Source: Pleodorina starrii
Lineage: Eukaryota; Chlorophyta; Chlorophyceae; Chlamydomonadales; Volvocaceae
DNA: 64,000 bases
Reading direction: 5' to 3'
NCBI GenBank assembly: GCA_030267565.1
Contig: BRXU01000034.1
Location: forward strand, 575,501 to 639,500
Shown: piece after piece, positions 47,801-55,192 of the stretch
Layout of the letters: each line of letters begins with the position of its first letter
Position numbering within the stretch: the first letter of the stretch is position 1
Translations under genes and position numbers: made by a program
Notes under the pieces: model-generated
Database searches by the model: none
What the model was told of the DNA's origin: nothing
Seen by the model: only the letters and a program-made list of their open reading frames with translations

Positions 47801-50800
47801 TCCTCCGCTGCTCATCCTCCCGCAGGCCTCCCGCAGCTCCCCCCGGCCCCGCCCCACCCACCACTACCAGGTGGTTCTCCGCAAGCTGGCAGTGTTCCAG
47901 GCGCACGCCAACATCTCCATCTCGGCGGGGCCAGCTGTACGGCAGCTGGCGCTGGTGCTGCACGGCTGCCTGGACAGCTGCAGGTGTGTGTATATGTGTG
48001 GTTTGTGTGTGTGTTGTGTGTGTGTGTTGGGGGGTGGTCTTGAGTGCAATGCGAAAGGGTGGGGTGTGGGACTGGGGGCGGGGGGTGGAACAGGATAACG
48101 TATGTTGCGAAGGAGCTGAGGTACAGGGACTGAGGCACATGGTGGTTTGATAAGCTCGGACCCCGGCGCGGGCCCTCCATGGCCGCCTGACCGGTCCGTC
48201 TCCTTTCGCTGCTGGTGTGCATCCATCAGGCCGATCATGTTGGGATCTGACAACAGCACCACCGCCGGTGTGCCGCCCTTCACCTCCACAAGTGACGACG
48301 TGTTCCAGGCGGGTGTGGGTGGATGGGGGGTGGGTGGGGGGTGGGTGGATGGATGTGCAAGCAACGCGAAAACGTGGGCCTGATGCTGCTGCTGGTGATG
48401 ATGGTGGGGTGTACTGGGACTCCGGGGAGTGGCCCTGCGTGCCCCGGCAGCCAGCAGCGAGCCGAGCAGCCATCTGACGGCGGGAACTGCGCTGCGGCCT
48501 CGCCGTGCTGACCCCTCCCTCCTGAGTGCTGCTGACGCCTCTGGATTGCTCCTGGCTGGTGTGTGTGTGTGTGTCTCATCAGCAGTGTTGAGCCCTTTCC
48601 TGACCTCCTGATGTGTGCTGGTGTGTTGTGGTGGTCTCCGCCTGTTCGGTTGGTTCGGTTGCCACGTCGTGTTGACGTCAGCAGGTGACGTGCGACACTC
48701 CGCTGGGTGAACGGCTGCTGCGGCTGGATGTGCGGTTGCCCGGCACTGCCCCACCCGACTGGGGGGTACTGTTGCAGGTGGGCTATACGGGTGGGGCGGG
48801 TGGGGCGAGTTGGGGCCAAGGAGGGGCAACCCATTCGTCCGCTGCCGGGGCCTCGGGAACCTGTATTCGTTTGGCTCTCATCCGCATCCGCATCCGGATA
48901 AGGGCCAAACGTCATTAGTCAAGTGTTCATCTGCACACATCTGCAGCTCCTGACACTGCCAGCGCCAGCTGTTGGATTGCGGCTACCTGGTAACGGTGGC
49001 GCTTCCCTTACCCGGATTGGGCGGGATACAGTGTCTGTCCGGGTGCCAATCACGGGGCGCACCTCACGCCCTGGCGCGAAATTACGGCTGCTTTCCGGTT
49101 TGCCTTCCTTGCCTATTTCGTCCTCATATACCACCATCTCAAGCTCGTCCACATTCAATCGCCCCCACCCCCACCCCCTTCCCTTGCAGTCGGTGACGCT
49201 GCGCGACCTGTCCGATGCCGCCTCCGAGCCCGCTGTCTTCGTGGCCGGCGCGGGGGGGCAGTGGGTGGGCGCATCGCCGGACAGCCCCGACGGGCTGGCG
49301 GGAGGCACTCAGGCGCTGCACCTGCTGCCGGAGGGCTGCTGCGCCGTGTCGTTCGTGGGCAGGTGGGGACGGTGGGGACAGCCGCAGACCTACGGTATGT
49401 GTCCTGGGCAGGGCAGGGCGGGGCAGGGCAGGGCAGAGCCCGGAAGGGGGGGGCCCTCCGAAGGGCTGCACGGGAAGAAGGACTGCGTAACGGACTGCGT
49501 AACCAAAACGGGTACTCCTAAGGACGCTGTGTTCGCATGTGGGCGTGTTTGTGTGCAAAGCTCGCCTCAGCTATCCTTATCCTAACACGTCCACGAGGAC
49601 CCGGCTCCGGAACCGGCCCCAATTCCTGCTCCTGCCGAAACTTGGTGTGAATACTGGCACACTCGCCGCACCTCACCTCGCCGCTCCGTAGGGCCCTTCA
49701 GGAGCTGGCGGCGCTGCACGTGCGTCATGACACCCCGGCTCTGCACCTCGGCTGGCGTCTGAACTGCATCCAGGTCCTGGTCAGCCCGCCGGCGGGGGCG
49801 CCCGTGAGGGAGGGAGGCGACGCGGCGGCGATTGCGGAGGCCTTTGGGAGCGCACCATCACCAGCAACAGCAACAGCAGCAACACCTGCGGCAGCGAGGC
49901 GGCAGGTGCAGCGGCTGCAGCAGCAGCAGCGGGATCGGGCGGCGTTGGCTGTGTCGGCGGTTTTGTACAACTTCCCCGGCTGTCTGGAGCAGCAGCAGGC
50001 GAACAAGTTGAAGGGGGCACCCAGCTGCTGGCCCTCCGACGAGGCGCCCTTCATACGGTGGGTGGGTGAGTGGGTGGGTGGGTGGGTGGGTGGGTGGGTG
50101 GGTGGGTGGGTGGGTGGGTGGGTGGGTGGGTGGGTGGGTGGGTGGGTGGGTGGGTGGGTGGCTCCTTGTTGCAACGGAGAACGGGGCCCATACGCTATTC
50201 GGTCTGACAAAAAGTACCGTACCGGTAACCCCAGGGTGGGTGGGTGGGTGGGCGGGTTTAGCGCTCCTTGGCGGCTGCAAGAGAAAGCGGTGCAAACGGG
50301 AAAAGGGTGCAGACCGGCGGCGGCAGGGAGACGCGGTGCCGCCTGTCTGCAACATTGGTCCCTTGGACCAATCGACCATGGGAGCCATATTACTATGCGC
50401 CGCGCCGGGCCCCGCCTCGCTCTCCTCCTGAACCCGGCGCTGTGCTGCTCCCCACAGGCACTACCTGACGGACGACTACCTGGCGCAGCCCTACCCGCCC
50501 CAGAGCTACTTCGCGCCGCCCCTCATCGAGGCGCCGCAGCTGCCCACCCACGTAATGGCGGAGGGAGCCGAATGGGGTTGGGAGGCGGAAGCGGCAGGTG
50601 GTGATGATGGGGGTCTGGCGCCCATCGACGCTGCTGCCACGGCGGCGCTGCTGGTCAATCGGGACCCGGAGAGGCTGCAGGTCTGAGCGGTGGGGTGCGG
50701 GGGCGGGATTCCGAGGAGAGGCGTATTGTGTGTGTATGTGTATGTATGTCCTTGTTGTGTTTGCTCTGGAGGCGGGTCGGGCCTTCTTCCACTGCGGCTG

Positions 50801-53800
50801 ACTGGTGCCGTGCCCGTGGTGGCGCTCACACCCAGTCACACACACACACACACACACGCACACACGCACACACGCACGCAGGCCCTGGCTGGGGAGTACC
50901 AGGCGGAAGTTGCGGCCTACCTGGAGCACATCCAGGAGGGAGCCGCCGGAAGGGGGCCGGGCACGGACCTGTTCACGCTGATGAGGGCGCGCATCCGGGT
51001 GAGCCAGCCGGGCGAACCCCCCAACGAACACCACCGACACCGACCCGTGGGTCACATGAAGCCACAGACCCGCGGGTCACGGCTACACCTTTGGGCATAT
51101 ATGCACCGAACGCACACACACAACGCCATGCGGTACGTGTTTTGTTTCGGTTGGTTCCTGCCGCGTATGAGAAGCGCGCCGGGGGGTCGGAGGGAGGTTC
51201 GTGTTGACGGCGGTGGCGCGTGGGTGCACGCATCCGCGGAGCTGGACCCCCCCCCGGGGGGTCGGTCAACTGAAACCCTCCCTCCCTCCCCCGCCTGCGT
51301 GTGTAGGCGGAGCCAAATGCACTGTCTGACGCATTCGCCCGACTGGACACGGACAAGGACGGCAAGCTGAGCAACGAGGAGGTGAGGGAGATGTTGTGCG
51401 GCAGGGAGGGAGGGACCTGGCGACCGACCCGTGGGTCGGCGCTCCATTCGTCAAACCCTCAACAACCCGTGCGCGGATCCGCGGAACGTACCAAGATCAA
51501 AGCGCAGTTTCTTTTCTTCCTCCCTGACGTGTGCGAACATATCCGTGTACTGGTGCACCATCTGTGCAGGTTCTGGAGCTGGTGTCCTGGCTGCTGCCGC
51601 CCGAGGTGGCCTGCTCACCGCAGCAGTCTGCATACGCGGCGGCGATGCTGACCCTTGGGTCGGTGGAGCCAATGACGCAGCCGCAGGTCGTGTCGGCGCT
51701 CAAGGCCTGTCGCAGTGCCTACAAGGAGGTGCGTGGTGGGGCGTGGAGGGGTGGTGGTACCCTAGGTGGTTGGTGGGAGAGGTTGGGGGGTGGGGAGGTC
51801 GGTCGGTAGGGGGGAGGTGGCTGGTGGTGGCTGGATGCTGGGGTTATGGGATACCGATACGTGTTGCGCTGAGGTACGTAAGCGCAAGGGTGGTTGTCTG
51901 CGGTGGATCATCTCTGTTTGGGCGATTTGGACGGGGGACATAGCCCCCTGGGCCCTATGCAGCAATGTGCGAAGCCCTACGCACCGACGGAACAACGACG
52001 GAGCACCGATGGTTGAAGCATGAATAGCTCAGGCCTCCCCCCCTCTCCTCCGGGCTCTTAGGGCAGAGCTCAGGCCTTTGGAAACCGGCCGCGGAGGTGC
52101 CGGGAGGGGCAGTGACATGCACTGACGGACATGCCCGTATGGCTGCTATGGCTGCTGCTGCGCTCTTATCTGACCCTCAGTCGGCCTCCATGATGCGAAT
52201 GGTGGCGGAGGGCGGCGTCGACTGGTTCCAGGTGGGTCACCCAGGGGGGGGGGTTCACCAGGGGGGGGGGTCATGAGGGAGGGAGGGAAGGGAAGGGAAG
52301 GGAGGGAGGGAGGGGAGCTACTGCGCCCCATAACCCAACCCCACATGCTCAACCTCTCTCCCTAATGCCTCCTCGCCTCCTTTGCCGCTCCTTTCCGCTC
52401 CTCTCCACTTGCGTTTCTTTCACGCTCCTCTTTCCAACCACTTTGCGCCGCTCCTCTCTACTTTCGCTCCGCCGCCCTTCCGTCTCCCAGTTGGCGCAGG
52501 AGGACGGTCTCGGAGCTGAGCTGGCGCTGTGTCGTCTGGCGGAGCAGCTGGTGCAGCCCGCCAACGCGGCGGCGGCGGCGGCGGCGTTCAAGCAGTACGA
52601 CACCGACGGCAGCGGCCACCTGGATATACGTGAGGCATCTTGGGGCCGGAGAGCGAGCAGCCCGCGAGGCCTCCCGATCGTCGTTGCGCTGATGGTATTG
52701 CTCGTACAGTCGTACGCTCGTATTTCCGAACAAAGAAGCCATAAGCCACCCCACCACGCCCCCTTGTGTTTGTCTGTCCCTCGGGCGCCATGTCCCGCAG
52801 GCGAGCTGTGCCAGGCGCTTCAGTCCATCCCCGATCTGCGTCTGAGTGGTCGGGAGGTGCGGCTGCTGCTGGCGTACCTGTTCCACTTTGGAGACACGGA
52901 CAAGTGGGTGCCGGCGGATGGCTGACGGCTGCTGGTTGGGAAGCCACACGGCGGGGGGCTGGTTGGCTGGCTGGCTGGGGTTTCCGGGGGGCAGAGCTGC
53001 CCTGAAATTTGTTGGGCGGGGATAGTCGAGGCTGGCCGGGCGGGTGGCGGCGGCGAATTTAGCCTTTACCTACAAGTTTAGGTTTCGGGGTACGGTATCA
53101 GCATTACGCCTTGACCAGGGGTTTGGGCTTGGCGTGGCCGGGCTTGGCTTCGCAGGATATTTGATACATGTGTGTTGGCTGCTCCCGTGCTCCGTCCAGC
53201 GTACATGTCATTCGTGGCCACACGCGACACGCCGCAGAGCACATTCTCTCGCTCCTTCCGGCTCCTCTCCGCGCTCAGGGACCTCCGGCTGTCGGTTCCG
53301 GAGCTGCAGACCTCCCTGGCGCCCTTCCTGCCCCGCCCGCCCGCCGAGGAGCTGCGCCGCGCCCTGGACACCTACGCCCTCTCCCGCAACCTGCCGGCAC
53401 TGCTGCGGTCCGTTATCAAGCTGCAGCCAGGGACGCTGCCGGCGGCGTGTGCGCTAGCCCAAGCCAAAGCCACGGCAGCGGCCGCAGCAGCGGGACTGGC
53501 CTCTGCGGGGCCGCCGCCGACGGCGACGACGACGGCGGCGGCTAGTGACGCCCTTGCCGAGTCGGAGGACGTGGTGTGGGTGCCGCTGAGCCTCCTGCCG
53601 GATATCGTGGCGGCCGTGGTGCCAGGTGCGGTGCGGTGCGGTGCGGACGTCAGGGGCAGCACCGCGGGGGGACAAATGCCTGAACACTCATCTTGGGGTG
53701 CATTCTTTGGGTACTGAAGCCATGATCCGTTTGGTGTCTTGGCTTGCTCCCCTTTGCTCCATCGCAGAAGTGGAGGTTCCCTCCCACGAGGTGCTACAGC

Positions 53801-55192
53801 TGCAGCAGCTGATCGCGCTGGACTCCGGGGCGGTGGGGCTGCCGCTGAAGGAGCTGGTTGCGGGCATAATGCTGTCCGCAGACGCAATAAAGCGGGCAGC
53901 CTCCATTGCCCGGTAGGGGGGGTGAGGTCGGGGGCACAAACGGCACGACGGCCCGCCTCAGTCCCCGTTACGGCGCCCGCGCGGCCGTTGGCGGTGATCA
54001 ATTCACGGCGGCGGCGTCACGCGCCGTCCACTTCCAGCCACTTACAACCGAACGCGCATCGGCACCCGCGTCCGGCCCGAATCAGCGATTGCGTTGCGCC
54101 CCACCGCCCTCACCCCACCCACGCGACCCTCACCCATCGCCCCCATCGCCGCCGTTCCACCGCTGCACTCCCATCTTTCTTACCTTTCCGCCACCGCCAA
54201 CGGCAACGGCAACGCCGCCGCCGCACCTCCCAGGATGGTGTCGTCCGCCGCCGAGGCTCAAGAGCCGCTGGCTCTGGATCGCGAGCTTCAGAGCGCCGAG
54301 GTGGTGCTGCAGCGGCTGGCTGACATTTTGGCGGAGGGCGGAGGGGAGCAGATCGCGGCGGCCTTTGCGGCGCTGGACTCGGACGGCAGCGGCTACCTGG
54401 ACGGACCCGAGCTGTGTGGGGCGGTGCGGCAGGTGAGTGGGAAAGGGAGGGAGGGAGGGGAGGGAGGGAGGGGAGGGCGGGTGAGGGGGAAGGGGAAGGG
54501 GCAGGGGAGGGATGGAGAGGAGGGTGAGGTGGCGGTGGCCGTGGTGACTCGGGCTGTGCCTGGAGTGGTGCGATGTGACTCTCACTCCGCTTCACTGCGC
54601 TGCTCAGTTCAGTTCTGCGCTGTGCTTTGCCGAGAGGCTGAGCTGCACCCCACAGGGGCTGTGCTACACAGTGGTACCGTATGCTAACAACTACGTGCTG
54701 TGCTGTACTGTACCGCGCTGTGCTGTGCTGTGCCGTACAGGTGGAGGCGCTCGTCACGAAGGAGGAGCTGCGTACCCTGCTGGTGGGTGGGTGGGCGGGT
54801 GGGAGGAAGGGCGGGAAGCTGGAGGCGGGCAGGGGCAGGACAGCCGGGGCTGCCCCTCCAGGTGTGCACGCAGACGGCGTCGGCAGTGAGGGTTGCCTGA
54901 CCTGCCGCTCGCGTCCGGGAGCAATGGCAGTTGGTGGCTCCCGAGGTTGAACTTAAGCACTGCTGTGCGCCGACTGTCTGGGGACTGGCCGCAGGGTGAG
55001 TGGACTGCGCTGCCTCCGGTATGCGCCCTTTCCGAGTACCGCATCCGCCTCTGGGCTTACTGCTGCTTGTACGGCGTGCTCGGCCCGCACTGCACGCAGG
55101 CTTACGTGCAAAAGTACGCGGACACGGACGCCAACGGCCGCATCTCGCTTGGGGAGCTCCAGGCGAGTGACCGCCTTTGGGGCCTCTGCTGA
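26446..55192 (+). CDS. Giant multi-domain EF-hand / PLAT / WW / NPCBM-like protein
   Basis: I model ~55 exons (first 26446-26463, last 55100-55192) that join without a phase break into ~3,199 residues. Order of domains: PLAT-like start; EF-hands (~residues 105-500); unknown ordered region (~524-725); Q- and P/S/A-rich exon (~726-1360); PLAT-like half and WW-like motif (~1361-1485); NPCBM-like module (~1600-1750); four or five PLAT or PLAT-like units (~1751-2560); linker; EF-hands (~2709-2870 and ~3100-3190). No signal peptide or membrane span is seen. Multi-PLAT proteins such as LOXHD1 act at membranes and in cilia, and EF-hands imply calcium control; both are family inferences. The start ATG is provisional, and the junction at 39445/39596 is unclear. 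An in-frame TAG at 53914 would end the protein early if the GTAGGG donor at 53913 is not used. Gene predictors may split this locus. Confidence 0.72.
27476..31251 (+). other. Giant gene: N-terminal EF-hand block (exons 5-13)
   Basis: Exons include 27476-27633, 28076-28214, 28581-28784, 29050-29090, 29345-29395, 29678-29761, 30000-30170, 30391-30542 and 30915-31251. Two loops look fully canonical: [12 protein letters not shown] (exon 28076) and [12 protein letters not shown] (exon 30391). [12 protein letters not shown] (exon 27476) and the [13 protein letters not shown] region (exon 30915) look degenerate. Repeated short helical segments between them, such as [12 protein letters not shown] and [20 protein letters not shown], suggest further EF-like pairs that have lost calcium ligands. 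Confidence 0.75.
29870..29955. repeat. CTGATCTGA-type short tandem repeat
   Basis: Imperfect copies of CTGATCTGA and CTGACTGA words occur within an intron of the giant gene. Low-complexity sequence only. Confidence 0.7.
31476..32645 (+). other. Giant gene: ordered region of unknown fold (exons 14-16)
   Basis: Exons 31476-31668, 31955-32113 and 32392-32645. It begins with a helical stretch ([20 protein letters not shown]) that could be another degenerate EF-hand. It continues with a Trp-rich stretch ([14 protein letters not shown], then [20 protein letters not shown]). I do not recognise the fold; it may form the N-terminal part of a beta-rich domain. Confidence 0.5.
32860..34764 (+). other. 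Giant gene: low-complexity exon (Q-, P/S/A- and A-rich)
   Basis: One open frame of 635 codons. It starts with an ordered tail ([18 protein letters not shown]), then an 18-bp CAG-type repeat coding (EQQQQQ) units at ~32949-33003, then a proline/serine/alanine repeat at 33300-33840, then Ala- and Glu-rich sequence to 34764. A strong GTGAGT donor at 33260 and a CAG just before 33830 could remove the P/S/A repeat as an intron of 570 bases (a multiple of three). Whether the repeat is translated is therefore open. Confidence 0.55.
33300..33840. repeat. Proline/serine/alanine-coding tandem repeat
   Basis: About 540 bases of imperfect repeats built from TTCAGCCC and CGGCCC words, read on the plus strand as [16 protein letters not shown] units. 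It sits in the long exon of the giant gene but is flanked by usable splice sites (33260 and ~33830). All frames of both strands are open across it, which produces large shadow ORFs. Confidence 0.85.
35091..36158 (+). other. Giant gene: PLAT-like half domain followed by a WW-like motif (exons 18-20)
   Basis: Exons 35091-35205, 35684-35841 and 36062-36158. [12 protein letters not shown], then [17 protein letters not shown] matches the last strands of a PLAT domain (W-h-L-D-x-V then W-L). Immediately after it, [25 protein letters not shown] and then RAP fits the WW-domain pattern of two spaced Trp, a YYN core and a final Pro. WW domains bind proline-rich peptides; the upstream P-rich exon of the same protein would be an obvious internal partner (inference). 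Confidence 0.55.
36709..36870. repeat. (CTAC)n microsatellite
   Basis: About 40 copies of the tetramer CTAC, with two CTTAC-type interruptions, lie in the intron 36638-36879 of the giant gene. They give Tyr-Leu-Pro-Thr shadow ORFs in the plus frames. Confidence 0.95.
37305..37436. repeat. (CCTG)n microsatellite
   Basis: Imperfect CCTG/CTTG tetramers fill most of the intron 37199-37440 of the giant gene. Confidence 0.85.
38290..39787 (+). other. Giant gene: PLAT domain (exons 25-28)
   Basis: Exons 38290-38367, 38603-38784, 39274-39445 and roughly 39596-39787. [20 protein letters not shown], then FIRLLGR and the LDAVVLQHV...[10 protein letters not shown] segment, then [11 protein letters not shown] follow the PLAT order of strands. 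The junction 39445/39596 is uncertain: the best CAG acceptor (39590) does not match the phase of the visible GT donors, so I used a GAG acceptor. Confidence 0.6.
38880..39022. repeat. CTCCCTCACTCCGTTAC-type minisatellite
   Basis: Eight or so copies of a 16-18 base unit alternating between CTCCCTCACTCCGTT and CCCCGCACTCCGTT forms, inside an intron of the giant gene. Confidence 0.85.
39906..40095. repeat. CCCTCT/CCCTG polypyrimidine tract
   Basis: Nearly 190 bases composed almost only of C and T with regular G, leading directly into the acceptor CAG at 40094-40096 of exon 29. It may act as an extended polypyrimidine tract. Confidence 0.85.
40097..41399 (+). other. Giant gene: second PLAT domain of the array (exons 29-32)
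   Basis: Exons 40097-40159, 40529-40677, 41070-41109 and 41247-41399. [20 protein letters not shown], then [20 protein letters not shown] starts the domain and [20 protein letters not shown] ends it. Exon 31 is only 40 bases and is fixed by phase on both sides. Its upstream donor is GC rather than GT (position 40678). Confidence 0.6.
40345..40465. repeat. GATCTCG-type short repeat
   Basis: About a dozen imperfect copies of GGATCTCG/AGATCTCG within the intron before exon 30. The unit contains the palindrome GATC. Confidence 0.75.
41247..42605 (+). other. Giant gene: third, most canonical PLAT domain (exons 32-35)
   Basis: Exons 41247-41399, 41681-41858, 42149-42258 and 42564-42605. The strands [60 protein letters not shown] and [10 protein letters not shown] give the complete PLAT signature, including the D-x-F region, the I-x-H-D-x-S turn, W-H-L-D and the final W. 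This is the best single piece of evidence for the PLAT assignment of the locus. Confidence 0.82.
43460..46565. repeat. 18-bp minisatellite (GACCTGACCTGACCATAT)
   Basis: About 3.1 kb of an 18-base unit, consensus GACCTGACCTGACCATAT with variants (CCCGACC, CCCCACC, CTGATCTG, CTGATATG). It lies inside the intron 43397-47339 of the giant gene. Because 18 is a multiple of three and the unit lacks minus-strand stops, long shadow ORFs arise that encode six-residue repeats such as VIWSGQ. A marker variant ATATCACC recurs at 44251, 45079 and 45637, showing higher-order duplications of 828 and 558 bases. Confidence 0.97.
46566..46961. repeat. (ACCTC)n pentanucleotide array
   Basis: About 79 uninterrupted copies of ACCTC follow directly on the 18-bp array. 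The pentamer differs from the ACCTG inside the 18-bp unit by one base, so it probably expanded from it. It encodes a TSPHL shadow ORF. Confidence 0.97.
46962..47245. repeat. Degenerate continuation of the 18-bp minisatellite
   Basis: Beyond the pentamer array, units such as GACCCGACCGTAT and GACCTGACCTTAT continue to about 47245. They are shorter or more diverged than the main array, about 95 bases before the acceptor of exon 38. Confidence 0.85.
47826..50998 (+). other. Giant gene: last PLAT-like domain and linker (exons 39-45)
   Basis: Exons 47826-47983, 48230-48308, 48685-48777, 49190-49362, 49692-50057, 50458-50680 and 50882-50998. [20 protein letters not shown]...LALVLHG, then [10 protein letters not shown] and [15 protein letters not shown]...AVFVAG give a PLAT-like order of strands. 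The following ~250 residues hold a Gln/Ala-rich stretch and a Tyr/Pro-rich stretch ([20 protein letters not shown]) and end in a helix before the next EF-hands. Confidence 0.5.
50056..50162. repeat. (GGGT)n microsatellite
   Basis: About 25 copies of GGGT start right after the donor of exon 43, in the intron 50058-50457. The plus-strand transcript is a potential G-quadruplex former. Confidence 0.95.
51307..52903 (+). other. Giant gene: C-terminal EF-hand block, first part (exons 46-50)
   Basis: Exons 51307-51381, 51570-51728, 52181-52231, 52491-52629 and 52801-52903. Canonical loops are [12 protein letters not shown] (exon 51307) and [12 protein letters not shown] (split between 52629 and 52801). 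Helices such as [10 protein letters not shown] and [10 protein letters not shown] flank them, and the spacing is that of paired EF-hands. Confidence 0.8.
53156..55192 (+). other. Giant gene: C-terminal region and last EF-hands (exons 51-55)
   Basis: Exons 53156-53625, 53768-53912, 54234-54432, 54741-54782 and 55100-55192. Two more loops are present: [12 protein letters not shown] (exon 54234) and [12 protein letters not shown] (exon 55100). A TAG at 53914-53916 is in frame if exon 52 is read through; a donor at 53913 avoids it, and the leftover CG pairs with the G of the CAG acceptor at 54233 to make an Arg codon. The alternative is a separate small EF-hand gene starting at ATG 54235. The last exon could also splice at a GC donor at 55163 instead of ending at 55192. 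Confidence 0.6.

Noticed and set aside
49725..50604. ORFs with Gly-Trp-Val or Thr-His-Pro-Pro repeats
   Set aside because: Translations of the (GGGT)n intronic repeat. The real exons here (49692-50057 and 50458-50680) flank it.
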